Below the pieces are notes generated by a model. It was given only the letters and a program-made list of their open reading frames with translations. It was not told the origin of the DNA and ran no database searches. Source: Bacteroidetes bacterium 47-18 (GTDB lineage: Bacteria; Bacteroidota; Bacteroidia; Chitinophagales; Chitinophagaceae). Taken from it: a DNA stretch of 64,000 bases. The translations under genes and the position numbers were made by a program. Positions 29,201 to 35,552 of the stretch are shown piece by piece (the first letter of the stretch is position 1; each line of letters opens with the position of its first letter). Location of the stretch: NCBI GenBank assembly GCA_001897155.1, contig MKSF01000010.1, forward strand, positions 49,728-113,727. Reading direction: 5' to 3'.

Positions 29201-29474
29201 TGTTAGTGACAACTATGACCCTAAGCTTTACTACCTTGGGGGTCGTAGTGTGCGGGTTTTGAAGCGGGAAGGGCTTGTAATGCTCTACCTTCCTGAAATA
29301 GTCAGTGAAGGCAGCCGAGGCTTTATTACAATCAGCGGCAGGACCCCGTTGTGCTGTATTGCCCGGGCTGGAAGGCTCCGTAAAGCATTGTGCAACCGCA
29401 TCCTGGCCAGGCGCATGAAGCAGGCTCATCACAAGCATCATGGCCCTTGTGACGGAAAGGAATGTTTTTTTCAT
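26256..29474 (-). CDS. T9SS-secreted metzincin protease with beta-helix domain
   Basis: The 1072-residue protein has a signal peptide (cleavage after AVA) and a zinc-metalloprotease domain with the metzincin motif HEVGHALSLYH (about residues 259-269). A likely Met-turn stretch, NLMG, lies before YLSPTQMGRMQRA. Residues about 400-750 form a right-handed beta-helix with many short repeats of asparagine- and valine-rich turns (for example NCTFKNTIP, NSSFKGYKQAI, NCTFDSLGTGI). A helical region and a T9SS sorting domain (AVPNPAQTHTRIDV ... VLK) follow. It should be an extracellular protease whose beta-helix may bind polysaccharide. It resembles M43/cytophagalysin-like enzymes, but the exact family is uncertain. 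Confidence 0.82.
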   Translation of the reverse strand: MKKTFLSVTRAMMLVMSLLHAPGQDAVAQCFTEPSSPGNTAQRGPAADCNKASAAFTDYFRKVEHYKPFPLQNPHTTTPKVVKLRVIVVTNTFYAPNYGYPQHFGNTSADNSRIVAMLEEWCNNANISLSHNGTPYNPRTEVCSTQCYIEDSKLRFKVVDINRVTTHENMKSSQSGYGQKSKSTKYHLDQYGYADQDSILNVFLVNYSYEGDTVSTGHNQGLAYYPNWFSFNKSGTTGHGIIMFGSYNNEWAQYTTFMHEVGHALSLYHTHDQGECIGGMINANEFLYDVFGPSTSFCMFPNPAGCDPSLPANKDKCSNNLMGKIWYAQHYLSPTQMGRMQRAAHLSSSARFIYPVGPPDILPWQITSDQTWDFAIRVYQDIIVKAGNTLTITCEVQMPPGSRILVERGAKLVIDGGTITAYHPKSSWLGIQLYGDKNAPPYEHNQGTLVMRNQAAIEYAYEGVRDYIVGTGIGGGIIQAVNSTFKDCSRAVELNDYPNYARGTSCYFTNVTFLTENAEAPTNRNRKDFPMVSSYNERGVLINNCTFKNTIPMNTPFFDLEQRNRAIYSEDAGFRIQNSSFKGYKQAIHIGNHSNNPFRSVKVMNCTFDSLGTGIVFADNFSYAQGNTFNYPLNYVYIKGLMAYLHEGEAIYADNAGGLTITTNTILNSGSNPNTRGITINSSLPTGSRVIDNHIADARLGITVQKNNPYLDLLCNHFTGGDYNFVLNPQSSSGQLKDQGNGCAVFSNYRAGNTFSPTAIRHIASYLNNPAWSYYYWAADPAQVPVNISGTFNNIGCNGTGEDPNSMCGLAANVESAIDRMTDEAFQSWPTQVVGPPTTQQMAEFAGIVQHFNETDDMERLVDFLEAIPYTDVMKLLPALYLEREDYGKLDDVLSKIALDVDAAEYAAWLAYYDILRALKQKSRSIYELTPGELAQIREIAEDSFDISARAKSLLAFAYGEVWHHEQEQLPPLPTSKVVDNPLTIGMSILYDAVPNPAQTHTRIDVDLAVDDASNSRLVIRNVMGMAVQEYVLSEGRQSVQVNLMNLPAGVYTYTLVNNGKIIRVKRLVVLK

Positions 29475-29722
29475 AGTATTCTCTTTAGAGTTATAAACAA
29501 CTCAAAATATATAAAATATTTGTATCTATATAACAATATATAAACAAGAAAATATTATTAATAATAAATCAATGTAAGAAAATCACCCGAGCCCATAAAA
29601 CGCAACAACAGTATCTCCGCTTCGAAAATCCGGACCATTTATAAAATATACAAAAGTACCCGGACACTATACAGCAACCAGATAATAGCTGACCTATAAA
29701 CTTATACCGGATATCCTTCGTT

Positions 29723-29868
29723 GAGCAGTGCTCTATCTGCGGGCCAGAGACGCTTTTTACTATAAGAGACTTAAGGTGTTGGTCATTCCGAATGGATGTA
29801 AGGCATCTCTTATAATAATGGGCAGCTTATAATGGCTTTGTTGCCTATATATAGATAGTCAGTTATTG
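29723..29868. repeat. Dispersed intergenic repeat, copy A
   Basis: The sequence resembles 35242-35390 over its whole length. Shared blocks include CTATCTGCGG, GGTCATTCCGAA, GGATGTAAGG, ATCTCTTATAA, CTTATAATGG and CCTATATATAGATA. It does not look coding. Confidence 0.75.
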
Positions 29869-30018
29869 ATAAATAGCAGAAAATCCAGGGTACTTAATAT
29901 AGACTGATAGTTCATCCTGACCATTAAAGCAGATTTCAGCCAGGTATTGCAACAGCTATGCCCGTTATAACATCCCATATAATACACGAATTTTTCTTCC
30001 GCCCGTCTCTACACTAAA

Positions 30019-30045
30019 AGGAGCCACAGTTGAACTGTGGCTCCT
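30019..30045. terminator. Perfect 13-bp palindromic hairpin
   Basis: AGGAGCCACAGTT and AACTGTGGCTCCT flank a single base. It is a strong hairpin beyond the greA terminator. There is no T run, so it may be a backup terminator or an RNA-end stabiliser. Confidence 0.45.
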
Positions 30046-30084
30046 GGTCCTTGCATTATAGATGTTCCGTGAATATATTCCAAT

Positions 30085-30112
30085 AAAAAAGGGTTGTAAT
30101 TGCTTACAACCC
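30085..30112 (-). terminator. Terminator of greA
   Basis: A 9-bp stem (GGGTTGTAA / TTACAACCC) followed on the minus strand by six T residues lies 24 bases after the greA stop codon. Confidence 0.85.
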
Positions 30113-30135
30113 AAAATAGAATCCTGATAAAGGCA

Positions 30136-30606
30136 TCAGATGGATATATCTTCTATTTTGAATTGTATGGACCCTGCCGGGATCTGGATGTCTGCAATAT
30201 CCCCGACTGTTTTGCCCAGTAACCCTCTGGCAATAGGCGATGCGGAAGATATCTTACCCGCTTTGAGATCGGCTTCTTTTTCCGAGACGATCTGGTATAC
30301 AACAGACTTCTTTGTTTTGGTATTATATACTTTTACCTTACTCAGGATAGACACCTTGGAGGTATCAATATCTTTTGTATCAATGATCCTGGCAGTAATA
30401 ATAGCCTGCTCCAGTTGCGCTATCTTCGCTTCGTGGAGCCCCTGCGCCTCTTTAGCCGCATCATATTCCGCGTTTTCTTTCAGGTCTCCCTTTTCCCTGG
30501 CCTCAGCAATGGCTGCCGCGATCCCGGCCCGGCCGGTCGTCTTCAGCACACTCAACTCTTCTTGCATTGCAGCCAAAGTCTCTTTGGTTACATAATTTAC
30601 TGACAT
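30136..30606 (-). CDS. greA: Transcription elongation factor GreA
   Basis: The 156-residue protein has the two GreA parts. An N-terminal coiled coil carries the acidic tip (EKGDLKENAEYDAAKEAQ), and a C-terminal FKBP-like domain ends with SPIARGLLGKTVGD. GreA helps stalled RNA polymerase to cleave its transcript and resume. Size is standard. It is transcribed alone from a promoter in the gap before purE. Confidence 0.97.
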   Translation of the reverse strand: MSVNYVTKETLAAMQEELSVLKTTGRAGIAAAIAEAREKGDLKENAEYDAAKEAQGLHEAKIAQLEQAIITARIIDTKDIDTSKVSILSKVKVYNTKTKKSVVYQIVSEKEADLKAGKISSASPIARGLLGKTVGDIADIQIPAGSIQFKIEDISI

Positions 30607-30754
30607 AACATTTAGAGTTTAAAAAATTAATAATTTTTTGACAAAAAAATAAACACAACATATACTCATGATCGTTACGCCCATGAGTATATGTTGCGCC
30701 TTCCTTACAAAGATAATATATTTGTTTTAATCCGACAAATATAACAAGGGAATA

Positions 30755-31210
30755 TTATATTTTGTAACCCTGTCCCTTAAAGGCCTCTACTTTTTCAGCG
30801 ATCGCAGGATCAGAAAGAGCAAAAACCCTTGCACACAGCACCGCCGCGTTACGCGCGCCGGCCTTTCCTACAGCCAGCGTACCAACAGGCAGACCTGCAG
30901 GCATCTGAACGATAGAATATAAGGCATCGATACCACCCGGCAGTCCGCCGTCCAGCGGCACACCGAACACCGGTAAGGAGGTATAGGCCGCACATACACC
31001 AGGCAGCGCCGCCGCCATACCAGCCGCTGCTATCACCGCTCCGTAACCGTTTGCCTGGGCATTGACCATATGCTCTTTTACCTGCTCAGGATTCCTGTGA
31101 GCAGATGCCACAATCATGTCGGATGCTATGCCGAACCAGCTCAGCCATTTCTGGCTCTCCTGCATTACAGGTTCATCAGATACCGAACCCATTATAATCA
31201 TTACTTTCAT
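30755..31210 (-). CDS. purE: N5-carboxyaminoimidazole ribonucleotide mutase PurE
   Basis: The 151-residue protein shows the class I PurE signature: GSVSDEPVMQ at the N-terminus, VASAHRNPE with the catalytic His, and the AAGMAAALPGV loop, then GVPLDGGLPGGIDAL and QMPAGLPVGTLAVG. It moves the carboxyl group of N5-CAIR to C4 in purine synthesis. The usual partner gene purK is not adjacent here. It is monocistronic and divergent from the SDR gene, with a short shared promoter region. Confidence 0.97.
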   Translation of the reverse strand: MKVMIIMGSVSDEPVMQESQKWLSWFGIASDMIVASAHRNPEQVKEHMVNAQANGYGAVIAAAGMAAALPGVCAAYTSLPVFGVPLDGGLPGGIDALYSIVQMPAGLPVGTLAVGKAGARNAAVLCARVFALSDPAIAEKVEAFKGQGYKI

Positions 31211-31273
31211 AAATATAATTTGGATTTATACGCGCAAAAATATATTACAAACCTGAATTAACCTTAAAAAAAG

Positions 31274-31281
31274 TAAATTTG
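31274..31281 (+). promoter_or_regulatory. Promoter -7 element (TAnnTTTG) of the SDR gene
   Basis: TAAATTTG matches the Bacteroidota -7 consensus. Because a GTG at 31281 overlaps it, the first usable start of the SDR gene is the ATG at 31317. Confidence 0.6.
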
Positions 31282-31316
31282 TGGATTCATTTTTACATAA
31301 TATTATACTCCAACCC

Positions 31317-32132
31317 ATGAACAGATCCCTGCAGGACAAAGTGGTACTCATCACCGGGGCCTCCCTGGGCATCGGAAAAGCGCTGGCTTTTGATGCTCTG
31401 GCAAGAGGAGCGCGTGTAGCCGTTTGCGCAAGAGATATCGGAAAGCTCAACGAAACATTCAAAAACGTACCCGAACAGGATATTTTCAAATTCCAGCTGG
31501 ACGTGGCAGATGAGCAGGCCTGCTATGCCTTTGTCGCGCAGACCATCAACAAGTTCGGCAAAATAGATGTACTGCTCAACAACGCCGGCATGAGCATGCG
31601 TGCGCTTTTTGAGGATCTCGATGTAAAGGTGCTGAAGCAACTGATGGATGTGAATTTCTGGGGAACGGTATATATGACCAAAGCGGCGCTGCCCTATATC
31701 AAAAGAAGCAAAGGCGTGATCCTGGGCGTCAGCTCTATCGCCGGCTACCGCGGGCTGCCCGGGAGAACAGGCTACTCTTCTTCCAAATATGCCATGCAGG
31801 GCTTTATGGAAGCGCTGAGGACAGAGCTGCTGCGTACAGGCGTTCACGTGATGTGGGTATGCCCCGGCTATACCACATCCAATATACGCAATACCGCACT
31901 GGGAGAAAAAGGACAGCCTATGCGGGAAACCAATATGGATGAAAGCAAGATGATGAGTCCTGAAGCCTGCGCCCGCATCATCCTGGACGGGGTGGAAAAA
32001 AGAAAACGCACTATTATAATGACCACCCAGGGCAAACTGACCGTCTGGGTCAATAAGCTGTTCGGGGGACTGGCCGATAAGCTGGTCTATAAGCATTATT
32101 TAAAAGAAGGAGACCTCAATCTTCCTGAATAG
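31317..32132 (+). CDS. Short-chain dehydrogenase/reductase (SDR) family oxidoreductase
   Basis: I chose the ATG at 31317 because a promoter element sits at the upstream GTG. The protein (271 residues) has the Rossmann motif TGASLGIG near residues 12-19, NNAG, the catalytic Ser in GVSSIAGY and the YxxxK pair in GYSSSKYAM, and ends with a hydrophobic segment (LTVWVNKLFGGL). Classical SDRs reduce or oxidise small molecules with NAD(P)H. The C-terminal extension resembles membrane-associated, lipid-related SDRs. The substrate is unknown. Confidence 0.9.
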   Translation: MNRSLQDKVVLITGASLGIGKALAFDALARGARVAVCARDIGKLNETFKNVPEQDIFKFQLDVADEQACYAFVAQTINKFGKIDVLLNNAGMSMRALFEDLDVKVLKQLMDVNFWGTVYMTKAALPYIKRSKGVILGVSSIAGYRGLPGRTGYSSSKYAMQGFMEALRTELLRTGVHVMWVCPGYTTSNIRNTALGEKGQPMRETNMDESKMMSPEACARIILDGVEKRKRTIIMTTQGKLTVWVNKLFGGLADKLVYKHYLKEGDLNLPE

Positions 32133-32197
32133 CCTCCTTGTCGCGGTATAGGCAGCTCCCGAACCTGCCGGCCGGGAGCTGCTTGTCGTTATATGCC

Positions 32198-33208
32198 TTA
32201 CTTCTTTTTATAAAGATTCCCGTTCTTGGTTTCCACTACCCGGACTTTACCTTCGCTGAGGAGCTTATTAAGCAGGCTCCCCGCCTCGGGCAAGGTCATA
32301 TTACCCAGCTCTGCCAGCTCCCGTACCGTAAGCGTCGGATAGTAGCTAAACAGCTGTTCCCAGGCTGTCCCGTATGTACGCTTTTCCGCCGCAGGATAGA
32401 TCTGCCTGATGGCGCGTTCAAAATGTTCATAAGGCCTGAAGCCGTATACCACCTCCGTACGTCCTGACGTATCGGCGACAAATACCGTAGGGAATCCTCT
32501 TACGCCCATCCCGGCAGCCAACTTCAGATCGGTCTCAAATGCAGCACGGGCCCGTCCTTCATAATCTTCCCGTAAAAGCAGCGTATCCAGTCCGGCCATA
32601 CCGGCAGCTTTTTCCAGGTGCTCCCACCTGGTAATATTCTTCCTTTCCAGGAATACCATCTCCCGTAAAATTCTCAGAAACGCTATTGCCCCGGCCTCAT
32701 CCTGCAACTGTGCGGCTTTAAAAGCTATGGACGGGGGAAAAGAGGAGGCCAGCGGATCCTGCAGCCAGACATCCCCGTCAATAGGCATATTGTAATGCCG
32801 GCTTACCTCGTCCCAGTGATGCGCCACATCAGAAGGCTTGCTGATTCCCCCACTGTTATAATTCCAGTCACGCAGCAGACCACCCATATGATATTCAATC
32901 TGTATATCATCACCGTATTCCAGCTTCAGCTTTCTCAACTGCGGCTCTATGCCCCAGCAGGAAGAGCAGATAGGATCGGTAAAGTAAATGATCCTTACCG
33001 GCCGGGTGCCGGTACCTGCAAGAGCAGCGGAATGAGCCTGGTCTTCCTGACCGGGCATAGCACATACGCCCGTAGCCGTATCACACAATAAAGGTTGGGA
33101 TGTTTTGTTCATAGCCGTATTATTTTGACCTTTACACGTTATAAATACAGGCACCAGGCAAACCGATAGCGCCAGCATTTTCAGAAAAGATGTCAGGGGA
33201 ATCATCAT
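32198..33208 (-). CDS. DsbA-family thioredoxin-like lipoprotein with C-terminal winged helix
   Basis: The 336-residue protein starts with a lipoprotein-type signal (VFITC, Cys near 25). A thioredoxin-fold DsbA/FrnE-like domain follows, with CSSC active site near residues 79-84 (TDPICSSCWGIEP), an inserted helical part and the cis-Pro region GVRGFPTVFV. The last 55 residues (LTVRELAELGNMTLPEAGSLL) look like a winged-helix segment, unusual for a periplasmic protein. It is probably a thiol oxidoreductase or isomerase. If the lipobox is not used, it could be cytoplasmic. It is divergent from an HxlR regulator gene that may control it. Confidence 0.78.
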   Translation of the reverse strand: MMIPLTSFLKMLALSVCLVPVFITCKGQNNTAMNKTSQPLLCDTATGVCAMPGQEDQAHSAALAGTGTRPVRIIYFTDPICSSCWGIEPQLRKLKLEYGDDIQIEYHMGGLLRDWNYNSGGISKPSDVAHHWDEVSRHYNMPIDGDVWLQDPLASSFPPSIAFKAAQLQDEAGAIAFLRILREMVFLERKNITRWEHLEKAAGMAGLDTLLLREDYEGRARAAFETDLKLAAGMGVRGFPTVFVADTSGRTEVVYGFRPYEHFERAIRQIYPAAEKRTYGTAWEQLFSYYPTLTVRELAELGNMTLPEAGSLLNKLLSEGKVRVVETKNGNLYKKK

Positions 33209-33287
33209 TATTGTAATTATAGTTTTTTATCTTTAGCTGTCACAAAATTCCTTTATTCCCGCCTTTAAAACAATAAGTCAGAAAAGA

Positions 33288-33602
33288 ATGACTACCCGGT
33301 CTCCCCTAAATGAAAATAACGATTGTCCGGCTGAAGGCCTTTTAAAGATGCTGTCGGGCAGATGGAAAGCCCAGATATTAAGGCTGGCTATCATGGAAGG
33401 CCCCCTTCGGTTCAACAGCCTGTTGCGGCAATTGCCGGGATCCAATAAGCAGTCCGTATCCGTAGCATTGAAAGAGCTGGAAGAAAGCGGCATAATAGCC
33501 AGAACGCTGATCAATCCCAAACCGTTACATATAGAATATACCCTTACAGAAAAAGGGAAGGGGCTGATCCCTGTATTTAAGCAAATAGAAACCCTGCTGT
33601 AA
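33288..33602 (+). CDS. HxlR-family transcriptional regulator
   Basis: The 104-residue protein has the HxlR winged-helix signature: the Cys near the N-terminus (NDCPAEGLLKMLSGRWKAQI), then LRFNSLLRQLPGSNKQSVSVAL and YTLTEKGKGL. These regulators often respond to oxidants or electrophiles through that Cys, and often control a divergent neighbour. Here the neighbour is the DsbA-like lipoprotein gene, which would make a thiol-redox theme; that link is inference. Confidence 0.9.
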   Translation: MTTRSPLNENNDCPAEGLLKMLSGRWKAQILRLAIMEGPLRFNSLLRQLPGSNKQSVSVALKELEESGIIARTLINPKPLHIEYTLTEKGKGLIPVFKQIETLL

Positions 33603-33626
33603 GGCAGGGTATGTAGCTGTTATTGG

Positions 33627-33686
33627 AAAGCCGCCTGCAATTTTACTCTGTTGCTTTATTAAGCAGGAGTCATGCAGGCGGCTTTA
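33627..33686 (+). terminator. Long hairpin after the HxlR gene
   Basis: A 13-bp outer stem (AAAGCCGCCTGCA / TGCAGGCGGCTTT) encloses a second stem around TGCTT / AAGCA. It lies 24 bases after the stop and probably ends the transcript. Confidence 0.6.
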
Positions 33687-33730
33687 TCCAAAGATACCAA
33701 AATTCTAGTTTTAAATCCAATACTTTTTTT

Positions 33731-33756
33731 AAAAAGACCGGTGCCTGCGGGCCGGT
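33731..33756 (-). terminator. Terminator of the small lipoprotein gene
   Basis: A short stem (ACCGG / CCGGT) with a 10-base loop is followed on the minus strand by TTTTT, 29 bases past the stop codon. Confidence 0.55.
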
Positions 33757-33784
33757 ACTGTGACCAGCCCCGCACCCTGCTGCC

Positions 33785-34009
33785 TTATTTCTTTAATTTA
33801 CAGCTACCTGCAAAATGTGAAGCATTACGGTCCAGCTGATTACAACTGTCTATGCGTTGCTGTGCAGGCAAATGCCGCAGGTCGTAATGCGTCCGGTCAC
33901 CGCTGTAATAAGAGCAATAACAGACTCCTGATTCCTTTTTTCTGCAGGATTGGATCACCAGGAGCAGGCATACGCAGTATATCATCGTCCAGAATGTTTT
34001 CCAACTCAT
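33785..34009 (-). CDS. Small four-cysteine lipoprotein
   Basis: The start is the ATG at 34009 (MSWKTFW). The 74-residue protein has a lipobox (VIQSC) and a mature part with a CxC pair (VCYCSYY), two more cysteines and the ending CKLKK. The layout matches the island-encoded lipoprotein at 8842-9063: about 23-24 residues between the second and third cysteine, then 11-13 to the last. I do not know its function. Confidence 0.65.
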   Translation of the reverse strand: MSWKTFWTMIYCVCLLLVIQSCRKKESGVCYCSYYSGDRTHYDLRHLPAQQRIDSCNQLDRNASHFAGSCKLKK

Positions 34010-34305
34010 AGTATTCAATATTTAAAAGGTAATCTTGCACTATCGCATTGATACTTATTGGTTAACAAGATCTGCTTCAAAAGGGTTTAATGCCAGCCTG
34101 TACATTATAAGGGTTTTAACTTTAGGGGTTATACTGTATTTATTATTACCGTCCGGCCGGGTTAACCGTTTTAGCCTTCGATAAGGCTTCCGAATATATC
34201 CAACTACCCCATAATAAATGGGCAGTATTCATCAGCTGCAGATACCATTTTTAATATTTCATTACAATTATAATTAATATCTTCGGAGAAACAAAAGAAG
34301 CTATT

Positions 34306-34596
34306 ATGAAATGCCTGATCATATTACTGCTGCTTGGTGCTCCCCTGTGTTCTGTTGCCCAGGACTTCAATAAGAGACACCAGGAACAGCTTGCACGTAT
34401 AGAGGCCGCTTACAGTAATAAGCAGCTATCGGAACCTACATATACCAAACTGCTGAACGAGCAGGTCAATATCCAGATGGCTATGGACAGATTCAACGCA
34501 GACGGTATCTTAACCCCGAAAGAAAAAAGGAAGCTCACCGCTAAACAAAATAAAGCACAGAAAAGGATCAACCGGTCTATTAAAAAAGCACGCTAA
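34306..34596 (+). CDS. Small periplasmic helical protein
   Basis: The 96-residue protein has a signal peptide (cleavage after SVA, before QDFNKRHQEQ), then a Lys/Gln-rich, helical mature part ending KRINRSIKKAR. It contains no cysteine after the signal. Such small basic periplasmic proteins are common and uncharacterised in Bacteroidota. It is alone, with a terminator 24 bases after its stop. Confidence 0.65.
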   Translation: MKCLIILLLLGAPLCSVAQDFNKRHQEQLARIEAAYSNKQLSEPTYTKLLNEQVNIQMAMDRFNADGILTPKEKRKLTAKQNKAQKRINRSIKKAR

Positions 34597-34619
34597 GGTG
34601 CCGGGAGAGCATGCTGTGG

Positions 34620-34656
34620 AAAAGAGTAATAACCGTGGTTATTACTCTTTTTTTTC
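34620..34656 (+). terminator. Intrinsic terminator
   Basis: A 15-bp stem (AAAAGAGTAATAACC / GGTTATTACTCTTTT) with a 2-base loop and a run of T residues ends the preceding small gene. Confidence 0.85.
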
Positions 34657-34686
34657 CATTATAGTATATGAAACAGGTTGATTTAG

Positions 34687-34694
34687 TACTTTTG
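34687..34694 (+). promoter_or_regulatory. Promoter -7 element (TAnnTTTG)
   Basis: TACTTTTG lies 24 bases before the start codon of the TonB-like gene. Confidence 0.55.
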
Positions 34695-34717
34695 CCACCC
34701 TGATATAATTATTTACT

Positions 34718-35113
34718 ATGAAACATTTTCTCTTCCTGCTTTTAATCACCTTTATGATCTTACCTGCTGCTTCAGCACAACTGTGTGAAGACACCACTGT
34801 CTACCGCGAAGCAGACCAGAAACCCAAACCTCCCGCTGATTATCGGACGGTCATTCAGCAACAGTTGAGGTATCCTGAACCGGCTAAGAAAAATAAGTAT
34901 TCAGGCCGGGTGATGCTGGCATTCATAGTAGAGTGCGACGGCTCCATATCCAATATTACTCCGGAGGGTAGTATAAATGATGAGAACCAGGCTTCACTCG
35001 CCACAGAATCTATCAGGGTGATCAGGCTGCTGGGGCCTTTCACTCCTGCAGTAAATAACGGACAGCCGGTCCGATTCTTATACAGATTTCCCCTTGATTT
35101 TAGAATAGAGTAA
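34718..35113 (+). CDS. Secreted TonB C-terminal-domain protein
   Basis: The 131-residue protein has a signal peptide (cleavage after ASA, before QLCEDTT) and a domain that looks like TonB_C: YPEPAKKNKYSGRVMLAF and VECDGSISNI strands, and the final FLYRFPLDFRIE. Unlike true TonB it has no membrane anchor and no Pro-rich linker. It therefore probably does not transduce energy itself. Stand-alone periplasmic TonB_C proteins are frequent in Bacteroidota and their role is unclear. Confidence 0.72.
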   Translation: MKHFLFLLLITFMILPAASAQLCEDTTVYREADQKPKPPADYRTVIQQQLRYPEPAKKNKYSGRVMLAFIVECDGSISNITPEGSINDENQASLATESIRVIRLLGPFTPAVNNGQPVRFLYRFPLDFRIE

Positions 35114-35241
35114 ACTTCGGGGGTACAAAGACCTCATTCAGGCTCTGATACAGCCCATAAGGAATTTCTCCCGGTGATCAGATTATCTTTATTGACTATC
35201 TGCTTACAGACAACAACCTTTTATCACGGATACGCTTTGCT

Positions 35242-35390
35242 GAACAGTCCCCTATCTGCGGCTCAGAGACCGGTTTAGCTTATAAAGGGACTGAGGGTGT
35301 AGGTCATTCCGAACGGATGTAAGGAATCTCTTATAAGTAATTGGTCACTTATAATGGTTTTGTTTCCTATATATAGATAATCAGTTTATC
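35242..35390. repeat. Dispersed intergenic repeat, copy B
   Basis: This is the best-preserved relative of copy A, with shared blocks CTATCTGCGG, GGTCATTCCGAA, GGATGTAAGGAATCTC and CCTATATATAGATAATCAGTT. Weak similarity to copies C and D extends further upstream, through CTGCTTACAGACAACA and CACGGATACG. Confidence 0.75.
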
Positions 35391-35470
35391 TTTTTTTAAG
35401 ATACCGTGCGAAATATAAATAATTTTGTGTCATTAAAATGTCTTTTTTTTAAAATTAATTTTTTATATAG

Positions 35471-35478
35471 TAACTTTG
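35471..35478 (+). promoter_or_regulatory. Promoter -7 element (TAnnTTTG) of aconitase
   Basis: TAACTTTG matches the Bacteroidota consensus, 75 bases before the aconitase start, after a T-rich stretch. Confidence 0.6.
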
Positions 35479-35552
35479 CCCACGTTAATGTGGCCCCCAC
35501 ATAACAAACATTGGAAATTACACAAGTCATATACTTAAAAAATTAGTTTTAA

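Larger units (their letters stand above)
29475..30135. other. Intergenic region with dispersed repeat and terminators
   Basis: This 661-base gap holds one copy of the dispersed repeat (29723-29868) and two hairpins listed separately. The left part is the AT-rich promoter region of the metalloprotease gene. No gene is supported. Confidence 0.6.
35114..35552. other. Intergenic region with dispersed repeat and aconitase promoter
   Basis: This 439-base gap holds repeat copy B and, near its right end, the promoter of the aconitase gene. No gene is supported. Confidence 0.6.

Noticed and set aside
31293..32096. A 267-codon minus-strand open frame opposite the SDR gene
   Set aside because: The plus strand has complete SDR motifs; the minus product is His/Gln-rich and unlike any family.
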